From: JAJKIP01 sp040509055
Lineage (GTDB): Bacteria; Bacteroidota; Bacteroidia; Chitinophagales; Chitinophagaceae
Assembly: GCA_040509055.1 (NCBI GenBank)
Contig: JBEVLT010000334.1
Coordinates: 1 to 7,637 of the forward strand
DNA: 7,637 bases
Direction: 5' to 3'
Shown here: piece by piece, positions 1 through 5,615 of the stretch
Layout of the letters: each line of letters starts with the position of its first letter
How positions within the stretch are numbered: position 1 is the stretch's first letter
Program-made: the position numbers and the translations under genes
Notes under the pieces: generated by a model
The model's input: only the letters and a program-made list of their open reading frames with translations
What the model was told of the DNA's origin: nothing
The model's database searches: none

Positions 1-1
1 A

Positions 2-544
2 ATCGTTTTACCCGCCCTTTTAGCCATCGGGACCATCACAGGTCTGACAGCCAAGGCTCAAAACACTGCGGCTACTGCCCAGGTTTCCGTAACACTGGCT
101 TCCATCCTCGATATCCACATCGGTAACGCTACGGGAACGGACGCCGCCGTTGCTATCCCCGCGTTCAACAGCGCCGAACGCTATCAAAATGGTGTGCAGG
201 AAGCAAAGACTGACCACCTCTATATCGTAGCCAGCAAAGGATTTACTGTTCAGGCCTCTGCTACTGACCTGAGCGATGGATCCGGCCACACTATCCCTGC
301 TGGTGGTATCAACATCCTGGGTGCTGATGGCAGCTCTGGAAGCACCAATAAGCCCGCAGGTACTTCTTACCTGAACCTCAACCTGGCTAACACTGCCGCT
401 AATTTTATCACGGCTACCGGTGGTACACCCCTGTATACATTCAATGTAACTTATACGCTCGGTGGTAGCACCCGCGCTGCTTACTTTATCGGTAAAGAGC
501 CCGGCAGCTATAGCTCTACTGTTACGTACACGATCATTCCTTAA
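2..544 (+). CDS. Small secreted pilin-like (fibre subunit-like) protein A, 5'-truncated by window edge
   Basis: The open frame enters from the window edge and shows 180 codons before TAA at 542-544. Its true start lies just upstream: the paralogue at 647 suggests only a few residues are missing. The visible N-terminus is a hydrophobic signal-peptide core ending in AKA, then Gln (codon 59-61), which fits signal peptidase I cleavage. The mature part is about 161 residues with no cysteine, rich in Thr, Ala, Gly and Asn. It starts with an alternating hydrophobic strand (TAQVSVTLASI), then DIHIG, YQNGVQ, DHLYIVASKGF, GADGSSGSTNKP and a C-terminal GSYSSTVTYTIIP strand. This looks like an all-beta domain, and the closing Gly-x-Tyr-x-x-Thr-Val-Thr strand recalls fimbrial-type subunits. 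Identity with the next gene is about 65% by hand alignment. Two PapD-like chaperone genes downstream support a secreted subunit role. I do not recognise a named family; a DUF4402-like domain is possible. The fibre role is inferred from context. Confidence 0.75.
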   Translation: MVLPALLAIGTITGLTAKAQNTAATAQVSVTLASILDIHIGNATGTDAAVAIPAFNSAERYQNGVQEAKTDHLYIVASKGFTVQASATDLSDGSGHTIPAGGINILGADGSSGSTNKPAGTSYLNLNLANTAANFITATGGTPLYTFNVTYTLGGSTRAAYFIGKEPGSYSSTVTYTIIP

Positions 545-594
545 TCAGGAATTCCCGACGTTCCTGTTTTTCTCTTTCATAAATTGATTTGACT

Positions 595-632
595 AACTGC
601 CGGGTATGGTTTACGAATCATACCCGGTTGTT
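595..632 (+). terminator. Strong hairpin between the two subunit genes (terminator/attenuator or 5' stabiliser)
   Basis: The arm CCGGGTATGGTT (600-611) pairs with AATCATACCCGG (616-627), giving 12 pairs with a single G-U wobble and a TACG tetraloop. Flanking AAC (595-597) and GTT (630-632) can pair beyond a short mismatch. The hairpin lies 50 nt after the first subunit's stop and ends 14-19 nt before the second subunit's ATG. The downstream T content is modest (TTGTTATTAT), so it may be a leaky intrinsic terminator rather than a full stop. It could also protect or attenuate the downstream mRNA. Confidence 0.55.
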
Positions 633-646
633 ATTATCATGCCTAG

Positions 647-1204
647 ATGAAGCGACTTGTACTGTTGTTTAGTCTGTGGCTGGGGATTGGTTTGTTTGCC
701 AATGCCCAGAATGCAGCCGTTACCGCTACGCTTTCTGTCACCCTTTCAGATATCATGGACATTCACATTGGTTCTGCCAGCGGAACCAGTACTGCCGTGA
801 GTTTCCCGGGGTTCAGCACGGCGACAGCCTACCAGAACGGAGTGCAGTCCGTACAGAACGATCACCTATATATTATTGCGAGCAAAGGATTTACCATCCA
901 GGTTTCTTCGACCAACCTGACTTCCGGCGCCAGCCCGGATGCCAACCATACCATTTCGGCAGCCGGTATCAACGTAGTGGGCGCAGACGGCAGCCAGGGA
1001 ACGACGAACAAACCGTCCGGAACCACGTATAATAATATCAACCTGTCGACCACCGCAGCCAACCTGATCGTGGCTACCGGAGGCACACCATTATACAAGT
1101 ATAAGGTAACATATACACTTGGCGGAGGCACCCGCGCTACAAATTTTATTAACAAAGCAGCCGGAACCTATACTGCCACCGTCACATATACGATAATTCC
1201 ATAG
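647..1204 (+). CDS. Small secreted pilin-like (fibre subunit-like) protein B
   Basis: This is a complete 185-residue exported protein. Residues 1-20 form a signal peptide: KR, then a Leu/Phe/Trp-rich core ending ANA, followed by Gln21, which is predicted to become the mature N-terminus. The mature part has no cysteine. Like the preceding gene it opens with an alternating hydrophobic segment (AVTATLSVTLSDI), followed by DIHIG, AYQNGVQ, NDHLYIIASKGF, GADGSQGTTNKP and a terminal GTYTATVTYTIIP. It has four extra residues in the loop before HTI. In chaperone-usher subunits, alternating N-terminal hydrophobics form the donor strand; that reading is an inference here. The ATG at 647 is chosen because it gives a complete signal peptide; no Shine-Dalgarno is visible. 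The product probably shares a fibre or surface layer with protein A, with different expression because of the hairpin between them. Its family is unnamed here; a DUF4402-like assignment is possible. Confidence 0.8.
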   Translation: MKRLVLLFSLWLGIGLFANAQNAAVTATLSVTLSDIMDIHIGSASGTSTAVSFPGFSTATAYQNGVQSVQNDHLYIIASKGFTIQVSSTNLTSGASPDANHTISAAGINVVGADGSQGTTNKPSGTTYNNINLSTTAANLIVATGGTPLYKYKVTYTLGGGTRATNFINKAAGTYTATVTYTIIP

Positions 1205-1207
1205 TCG

Positions 1208-1235
1208 CCGGGCTATAGTAGCCGCCCGGGCTATA
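1208..1235 (+). repeat. Exact 10-nt direct repeat in the leader of the first chaperone gene
   Basis: CCGGGCTATA occurs at 1208-1217 and again at 1226-1235, an 18-nt period. CCGGGC (1208-1213) can also pair with GCCCGG (1224-1229) across a 10-nt loop, so a weak hairpin is an alternative. The element starts 4 nt after the subunit B stop and about 30 nt before the chaperone start. It could be a binding site or weak attenuator; no function can be assigned. Confidence 0.35.
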
Positions 1236-1265
1236 AAATTTCGTATTAAATAGTATATTTACTTA

Positions 1266-2081
1266 ATGAAAAATCTTCTTCGCCTCGCAATACTATTGCC
1301 GGTATTGCTGCAACTTGCTGCAACTCAAAGTTATGCGCAAGGAATGACTGCTTATCCCGTAAGAAATTTCCTGCGTGTGCCCAAGGGCAGCTCTGGTACA
1401 CAGCGAATTTCCGTAACCAACCCGAACACAACCCCGCTGGACATTGGCGTCTCCATCAACGATTGGCACACCGATACAGCCGGGCTGACTCAGGTAGTGA
1501 CCGCCGGGACGCTGAAAACTTCGATGGCAGACTGGATCCAGATCCAGCCGGGAACATTTTTCACACTTCAGCCGAAAGAAACCAGGGAGCTTACAATCGT
1601 GGTAACTCCGCCGGCAGAAGTGGATGCAAGCGTGCCCGTACACACCACCCTGCTGTTCCTAACCCAGCTGAACCCCCCGACACCTACAGATGGCGGTGCA
1701 GCGTTGAGAATAGCCATCCGGCTGGGAATCAAGCTATACCATAGCTTTTCCTCTGCCGATGAGAAGGACATGGAAATAACAGGCCTGCGTGATGTACAGA
1801 TACCCAAAGATTCTACTACCGTGCCCGGCCTGGAGCTGGAAGTAGTAAATACGGGCAAAATATGGATGGATGCCAGTACCAAGTGGGAGCTGGTGCATAA
1901 CGGCACAGGCAAAAAAACAGTGATCGAAGGAGATGAATTTCCCAGCCTGCCCGGCGATGTACGCGTGATCCGGCAGGAATTGCCTAAAAACCTGCCCAAG
2001 GGCCGATACACGGCTACTGTGCTGGTGAACTACGGTAAAAAAGACGAATTGAAAGTAGGGGAACTGGAGTTTGCTTTATAA
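1266..2081 (+). CDS. PapD-like periplasmic (fimbrial-type) chaperone 1
   Basis: This 271-residue protein has a signal peptide (residues 1-24, MKNLLRLAILLPVLL... to SYA) followed by Gln25. Its length and layout fit PapD-type chaperones, which have two Ig-like domains. Domain 1 (about 28-160) opens with YPVRNFLRVPKG, where Arg33 could play the role of the PapD first-strand Arg. It continues through TTLLFLTQLNPP, resembling the chaperone F1 strand and loop, to ALRIAIRLGIKLYHSF. That last stretch closely resembles the family's G1 strand and its IKLFYRP motif, so Lys156 would correspond to the subunit C-terminus-anchoring Lys. Domain 2 (about 165-271) includes LELEVVNTGK, SLPGD and GRYTATVLVNYG. 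There is no cysteine. The expected role is to bind and stabilise subunits by donor-strand complementation in the periplasm. The likely clients are the flanking subunit genes. The start is the only ATG giving a full signal peptide; no Shine-Dalgarno is seen. Confidence 0.82.
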   Translation: MKNLLRLAILLPVLLQLAATQSYAQGMTAYPVRNFLRVPKGSSGTQRISVTNPNTTPLDIGVSINDWHTDTAGLTQVVTAGTLKTSMADWIQIQPGTFFTLQPKETRELTIVVTPPAEVDASVPVHTTLLFLTQLNPPTPTDGGAALRIAIRLGIKLYHSFSSADEKDMEITGLRDVQIPKDSTTVPGLELEVVNTGKIWMDASTKWELVHNGTGKKTVIEGDEFPSLPGDVRVIRQELPKNLPKGRYTATVLVNYGKKDELKVGELEFAL

Positions 2082-2150
2082 CGAACAAGGTAATATTGCC
2101 GGGAACCCTGCTACAGATTGGCTGATTGAATTAACATATAGCTTGATCGA

Positions 2151-2969
2151 ATGTACAGGATTCCCGGCTTCCTATTATTGTCATTTCTAAGCCTGAAATT
2201 ACAGGCACAGGCCAACCTCAATACTTCTCCCCCACGCCTGTATTACCAAACGGCAGCGGGAAGCAGCTCCAAGCAGCATATCGCTATTGCCAACCGCGGC
2301 AATAAACCCATCGAACTGGTGGTATCGGTAAGCGACTGGAATTACGACTCGCTGGGAAATAACCATTTTTATGATGCAGGGCAATTGCCCGCCTCCTGCG
2401 CCGGTTGGGTAACCGTCAACCCCGGGCCATATATTACACTTGCGCCACAGGAACAAACGGCCCTGACCGTGACCCTGAAGCCGCCACCAGGAGCAGATAC
2501 CATGAATATCCCGGTCCGTACAGCCATGGTCTTTCTGACACAGCTCAATGCTACTCCAACCGCTGCAGCCAACGGGGCCTCGGTAAGGGTAGCCCTGCAG
2601 GTAGGTACCAAGATCTACCACAGCTTTTCAGACCGTAATGATCCCTCTGTCGTTGTTACCAATTTCACGGACATGGCATCAGACAGCAATGCTTCGGCCC
2701 GGCAGCAGCAGCTGGAGCTCACCCTCGAAAACAATGGGAAAGGATGGGTGGAGGGAAGCGTCGAAACCGAGCTGTTCAACCAGGCAACAGGCAAAAAAAT
2801 CAGGCTGGAAGAAGTACCGCTCTACTCATTACCTGGCGACCGGAGAAAAATAACGATCACGCTGCCTGCCACCCTCGCAGGCGGCCTGTATTTGGCCACC
2901 GCAGTGATCGATTATGGACGAAAGAACCTGCCGGAGATTGCCGAGCTGGAGTTTTATTTAAACAAATAA
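2151..2969 (+). CDS. PapD-like periplasmic (fimbrial-type) chaperone 2
   Basis: This 272-residue protein is paralogous to the preceding gene. Signal peptide residues 1-19 end in LQA, followed by Gln20. Domain 1 has PPRLYYQTAAGSSSKQ (Arg29), VSVSDWNYDS aligned with VSINDWHTDT of chaperone 1, AMVFLTQLNATP, and VRVALQVGTKIYHSF. In that last strand Lys154 matches the conserved chaperone Lys. Domain 2 contains LELTLENNGKGW, YSLPGDRR and GLYLATAVIDYG. A single cysteine (Cys83, in ASCAGW) has no partner within the protein. It lies 69 nt after chaperone 1 and 13 nt before the large subunit gene, so all three are probably co-transcribed. Two clearly diverged chaperones suggest separate client sets, perhaps small subunits versus the multidomain protein, but this is inference. 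No Shine-Dalgarno precedes the chosen ATG, which yields a proper signal peptide. Confidence 0.82.
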   Translation: MYRIPGFLLLSFLSLKLQAQANLNTSPPRLYYQTAAGSSSKQHIAIANRGNKPIELVVSVSDWNYDSLGNNHFYDAGQLPASCAGWVTVNPGPYITLAPQEQTALTVTLKPPPGADTMNIPVRTAMVFLTQLNATPTAAANGASVRVALQVGTKIYHSFSDRNDPSVVVTNFTDMASDSNASARQQQLELTLENNGKGWVEGSVETELFNQATGKKIRLEEVPLYSLPGDRRKITITLPATLAGGLYLATAVIDYGRKNLPEIAELEFYLNK

Positions 2970-2982
2970 CAGGACCCCTACC

Positions 2983-5019
2983 ATGAAATATACCTGCCTC
3001 CTGTATTTTATCGTTGCCTCGCTGCTGCTCAGCAGCACCCGCAGCACAGCCCAGTGTAATATCACCCTTGGAGGAAGTGCCAACACCGGTATCACGTTCA
3101 ACTCATCGGCGCAACTCCAGGCAGGCGCTACGTCCAGCAGCTCGATCACGCTGGCCTGGAACGTGGCGTACGGTACCAACTGCCCGGCCGGCTGGTCGCT
3201 GAAAGTGCGGACAAGCGGCAGCTTTACATCGGGTTCCAATACCATAGCGCCCAATTACACCTCCGTACAGTTCAGCCAGGCTACCGGTGGCCCCTCTACC
3301 GGTTCAGTAGGCATTACCAGCTCTGCCATTACCCTCAGCACCACCAACCAGAACGTGATCAGCAGTGCCGGCACAGCCCTGCAGGTGCCGCCCAACAGCT
3401 ATTATTATTACGAGTACAAGTTCAACTTTTCAGTACAGGGCGGCAGCCACCTGTACAAGCCTTCGGGCACGTATACCACCAACCTTATTTTTACCCTGTT
3501 CAACTCGTCCGGTACGCAGGTAAGCCAGGCCACTTTCGCCGTAAGCTTTACCAACAACATGAACGTAAGCTGTGCGCCGCTTACACTGGGTTCCAACTCA
3601 ACGTCCAGCTCTTTTACACTGGACAACTACGGGAAACTGATGTCCGGTGTCACTGCTTCCAATGCCGTGACGCTGGAATACGCCATCCAGAGCGCGATGC
3701 TCTGCTCCGGCTTCAGTCTGAAAGTAAAGACCAGCAGCAATTTTATTTCCGGCGCCAACAGCATTGCAGCCAGCTATATGTCCATCCGGTACAATCAAAC
3801 CACCGGCCCTACCGCCACCAGCCTGGGGATGACCACTTCTGCACTGGCGTTGGGTACTTCGGAGGTAACGCTGATCAATAACTCTTCGGGATCGATTGAG
3901 ACGCCACCTTATTACAGCTTCAACCAGAAATTTGACCTGATCCTGCAGGGGGGTAACCACCTCGTCAAGCCTGCGGGTACTTATAGCACTAACCTGATCT
4001 TTACGGTGTATAATTCATCCGGGGCGCAGGTGAGCCAGGTGACCATTCCCATCAGCTTTACCAATAACGTCAATGTAAGCTGTACTCCCATTTTATTCGA
4101 TAACTCCTACTATAATAATCATCCTACGATCGATACCTATGCCCAGATCATGTCCGGCGTTACGTCCACAGCCGGGCTGAACCTGCATTATATCATTCCT
4201 GCCAATGCTGCTTGTACAGGATTTACACTTAAAGTAAGGGCTACGGGCAACTTTACCTGCGGCGGCAGCAGCGTGGCCGCCAGCTATGCCTCCATCCGGT
4301 TTAACCAGACCTCCGGCGGCCCTTCGGCCTCCAGCCTCGGCATGCCCTCCGCTGCCCTGCAGCTTAGCACGTCGGATGTAACGATCCTCAGCAACTCGTC
4401 GGCCCTGCTGGAAGCGCCCCCCGGCAGCTTTGATCACAAGTTTGACGTGATTATCCAGGGCGGTACGCACCTGATCAAACCCGACAACGGTACTTATACC
4501 ACCAACCTGATCTTTTCGCTGTACGATGCCAGCAATACGCTGGTTCGTACCCAGCAGGTGACTGTCTATTATGCCTATAACTATTCGGGCAACTACCAGT
4601 TCAGCATGCAGCTCCAAAGCGGCTTCAGCAATGTTGGTTTTACCTTCAACTCTCCGGCGGCTTATACCAACGGCATTTCCATACAGCAAAACAATGCACT
4701 CACGCTGACGGCCTATGTGCCGTACCAGGTGATTGCGAAAACAGATGCGGCCAACTTCGCCACCACCAGCGGTTACAACCTGCCTGTATCGGTGATCAAT
4801 ATACAGGCTACCATGGCCAGCCAGCCGACCTACATCACGGTGTATTCGTTTGCGCTGTCGGCCTCCGACCAGACGCTGATCCGGAACACGACGGGAAGTA
4901 ACCCGGCCCATACCTACAACCTGCGGTATTATACGACCCCGAACAATACAACGCTGCTGTACGCGAACAAGACAGCCCCGTACAACACCACGGTTACCCT
5001 CGTAGCCGTACCCTTGTAG
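2983..5019 (+). CDS. Large secreted modular protein: three Cys-paired pilin-like repeats plus a subunit-like C-terminal domain
   Basis: This 678-residue Ser/Thr/Asn-rich protein has a signal peptide (1-23, ending STA) and mature Gln24-Cys25. Gln before Cys argues against a lipobox. Three tandem domains follow, at about 25-196, 197-366 and 367-534. Each starts with Cys, has a second Cys 42, 44 and 44 residues later (C25/C67, C197/C241, C367/C411), then a FSLKV-type strand, an SIRYNQT-type segment, and a QGG-x-HL-x-KP...GTY-x-TNLIF block. The N-terminal Cys spacing recalls the disulfide between the first strands of chaperone-usher pilins. Residues about 538-678 differ and resemble the small subunits (AYTNGI...QNNALTLTA...YNTTVTLVAVP). 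There is no LPxTG, no membrane anchor and no clear type IX secretion tail. AGGA at 2971-2974, 8 nt before the ATG, may act as a ribosome binding site. The likely role is a tip adhesin or structural component of a surface fibre; ligand and anchoring are unknown. Confidence 0.78.
   Translation: MKYTCLLYFIVASLLLSSTRSTAQCNITLGGSANTGITFNSSAQLQAGATSSSSITLAWNVAYGTNCPAGWSLKVRTSGSFTSGSNTIAPNYTSVQFSQATGGPSTGSVGITSSAITLSTTNQNVISSAGTALQVPPNSYYYYEYKFNFSVQGGSHLYKPSGTYTTNLIFTLFNSSGTQVSQATFAVSFTNNMNVSCAPLTLGSNSTSSSFTLDNYGKLMSGVTASNAVTLEYAIQSAMLCSGFSLKVKTSSNFISGANSIAASYMSIRYNQTTGPTATSLGMTTSALALGTSEVTLINNSSGSIETPPYYSFNQKFDLILQGGNHLVKPAGTYSTNLIFTVYNSSGAQVSQVTIPISFTNNVNVSCTPILFDNSYYNNHPTIDTYAQIMSGVTSTAGLNLHYIIPANAACTGFTLKVRATGNFTCGGSSVAASYASIRFNQTSGGPSASSLGMPSAALQLSTSDVTILSNSSALLEAPPGSFDHKFDVIIQGGTHLIKPDNGTYTTNLIFSLYDASNTLVRTQQVTVYYAYNYSGNYQFSMQLQSGFSNVGFTFNSPAAYTNGISIQQNNALTLTAYVPYQVIAKTDAANFATTSGYNLPVSVINIQATMASQPTYITVYSFALSASDQTLIRNTTGSNPAHTYNLRYYTTPNNTTLLYANKTAPYNTTVTLVAVPL
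3055..3570 (+). repeat. Protein repeat domain R1 of the large subunit
   Basis: Encodes residues 25-196. It has the Cys25/Cys67 pair, WSLKVRTSGSF, YTSVQFSQATGG and VQGGSHLYKPSGTYTTNLIF, and closes with SFTNNMNVS before the Cys of R2. An aromatic run (SYYYYEYKF, residues 139-147) is longer than in the other copies. The nucleotide sequences of the copies have diverged widely, so the duplication is old. Confidence 0.8.
3571..4080 (+). repeat. Protein repeat domain R2 of the large subunit
   Basis: Encodes residues 197-366. It has Cys197/Cys241, FSLKVKTSSNF, YMSIRYNQTTG and LQGGNHLVKPAGTYSTNLIF, and ends SFTNNVNVS just before Cys367. The second half is closest to R1, sharing SFTNN and NVSC at the boundary. 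Confidence 0.8.
4081..4584 (+). repeat. Protein repeat domain R3 of the large subunit
   Basis: Encodes residues 367-534. It has Cys367/Cys411, FTLKVRATGNF, YASIRFNQTSGG and IQGGTHLIKPDNGTYTTNLIF. It carries an extra cysteine (Cys426) absent from R1 and R2, and its closing strand (TQQVTVYYAYNY) replaces the SFTNN-NVSC linker, marking the junction with the C-terminal domain. Confidence 0.78.
4594..5016 (+). other. C-terminal domain of the large subunit, resembling stand-alone subunits A and B
   Basis: Residues about 538-678 contain no cysteine and break the R1-R3 pattern. The order of landmarks matches the small proteins: F-x-SPAAYTNGI and QNNALTLTAYVPYQVIAKT (compare AYQNGVQ...NDHLYIIASKGFTIQVS), LSASDQTLIRNTTG (compare LSTTAANLIVATGG), then HTYNLRYYTT and APYNTTVTLVAVP (compare LYKYKVTYTLGG and GTYTATVTYTIIP). 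Overall identity is low, so homology is an inference from ordered motifs. Confidence 0.5.
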
Positions 5020-5185
5020 CGGCTCGTGTATTGATCTGGCCTGCATTACCTGTGCATAACCTGCGGCAGGGTGTGCATCCTAACATTCCGGTAACCGTGG
5101 CGTAACGTTCGCTTCACAACAGCGATACCTGCCGTGGATAACCTGTTGATTCCTGCTTCTTTCTTATCGCCCCGCTTCGTATAAC

Positions 5186-5195
5186 TACGATCGTA
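5186..5195. promoter_or_regulatory. Perfect 10-bp palindrome, possible operator
   Basis: TACGATCGTA is fully self-complementary and is followed directly by an A-run (5195-5200) and an A/T-rich stretch. It sits just upstream of the promoter candidate at 5205-5235, a position suited to a dimeric regulator. A 10-bp palindrome can occur by chance, so this is weak. Confidence 0.25.
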
Positions 5196-5204
5196 AAAAA
5201 CCTA

Positions 5205-5235
5205 TTTTAAATACGGAATATTGGCTATAGCTTTA
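5205..5235 (+). promoter_or_regulatory. Weak Bacteroidota-type promoter candidate upstream of the ThDP enzyme gene
   Basis: TTTT (5205-5208) and TAGCTTTA (5228-5235) are separated by 19 nt. They approximate the Bacteroidota consensus TTTG and TAnnTTTG, with one mismatch in each. It would imply a leader of roughly 370 nt before the ATG at 5616, containing the inverted repeats at 5374-5410 and 5432-5474. Confidence 0.25.
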
Positions 5236-5373
5236 TTGCCTGCTCTGATTGGTTCAATAGCGCTTTCCCGACAATCGTGTATGCTGTGACGGGATGAGCC
5301 ATGGCATTGATAAGGCTACCATTAAACCAGATACCAACCATGCAACTTCTCCTTCCCCACCAGGAGATTGCTG

Positions 5374-5410
5374 GAGCAGCGGGCTGTACCAGCCACTATA
5401 ACCCCTGCTC
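5374..5410 (+). other. Nested inverted repeat, possible structured leader RNA
   Basis: An outer stem GAGCAG (5374-5379) with CTGCTC (5405-5410) encloses an inner hairpin GGCTG (5382-5386), loop TAC, CAGCC (5390-5394). Both stems are perfect. The region also allows CCAG/CTGG (5360-5363 with 5371-5374) as a competing fold. It is suggestive of leader structure, but no known riboswitch class is recognised. Confidence 0.3.
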
Positions 5411-5431
5411 ACGCAAGTCCTGCCTGTCCCA

Positions 5432-5474
5432 ACCGGGCGTCATCGCACGGGTATATACTTTACAACCGCCCGGT
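5432..5474. repeat. Perfect 8-bp GC-rich inverted repeat with palindromic loop
   Basis: ACCGGGCG (5432-5439) is exactly complementary to CGCCCGGT (5467-5474). The 27-nt spacer contains the palindrome GTATATAC (5451-5458). There is no T-tract after it, so it is unlikely to be a terminator. A leader RNA stem-loop or a protein binding site is possible. Confidence 0.35.
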
Positions 5475-5615
5475 CCCCCTCCTTACATATCGGATCACCT
5501 GTTTGCAGCTGGGCCAGTCATCATATCCGGCCGGCATGCCTGACCGTATCATCAGCTTATTGCAGCAGCCAATCGTGCATTCATTTATTCATTAACCCAT
5601 AAACCATTACCAGTA

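Larger units (their letters stand above)
5020..5615. other. 596-nt intergenic region without a convincing gene
   Basis: Open frames here are short and their translations (Pro/Gln/His/Cys-rich) look like chance. No T-tract terminator follows the large subunit gene; the nearest hairpin is CCTG-CGG-CAGG at 5060-5070, flanked by TGTGCAT at 5051-5057 and 5072-5078. An imperfect stem pairs TCCCG (5266-5270) with CGGGA (5290-5294). Overlapping palindromes CCGGCCGG (5527-5534) and GGCATGCC (5533-5540) lie nearer the next gene. No tRNA-like or TPP-riboswitch motifs were found. The region probably contains the end of the fibre transcript and the promoter and leader of the ThDP enzyme. Confidence 0.6.

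Noticed and set aside
676..1032. Overlapping + strand frame inside subunit B
   Set aside because: The Arg/Cys/Gln-rich translation is typical of an out-of-frame reading, and the real frame has a signal peptide and a paralogue.
1254..1261. TATATTTA as a -7 promoter element for chaperone 1
   Set aside because: Transcription would start at or after the ATG at 1266, and no -33 element is suitably spaced.
3046..3057. Possible lipoprotein signal in the large protein (STAQC)
   Set aside because: The residue before Cys is Gln rather than Gly/Ala/Ser, so it does not fit a lipobox. Cleavage before Gln fits signal peptidase I, and the Cys matches the first Cys of the other repeats.
4990..5019. Type IX secretion C-terminal signal on the large protein
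   Set aside because: The ending (TVTLVAVPL) continues a beta-strand shared with the small subunits and lacks the typical conserved blocks and basic terminus of T9SS tails.
4093..5046. Long minus-strand open frame (317 codons) opposite the large subunit gene
   Set aside because: It is the antisense shadow of a GC-rich repetitive coding region. Its translation is Arg/Gly/His/Val-rich with no signal peptide or recognisable motif, while the + strand shows clear repeats and a signal peptide.
5301..5543. 80-codon + strand open frame in the intergenic region
   Set aside because: Composition (Pro, His, Cys, Gln) looks random, there is no ribosome binding signal, and another overlapping frame is equally open.
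5236..5615. TPP riboswitch upstream of the ThDP enzyme
   Set aside because: The conserved CUGAGA and ACCUGAUC-type blocks are absent. The enzyme uses ThDP as a cofactor and need not be ThDP-regulated.
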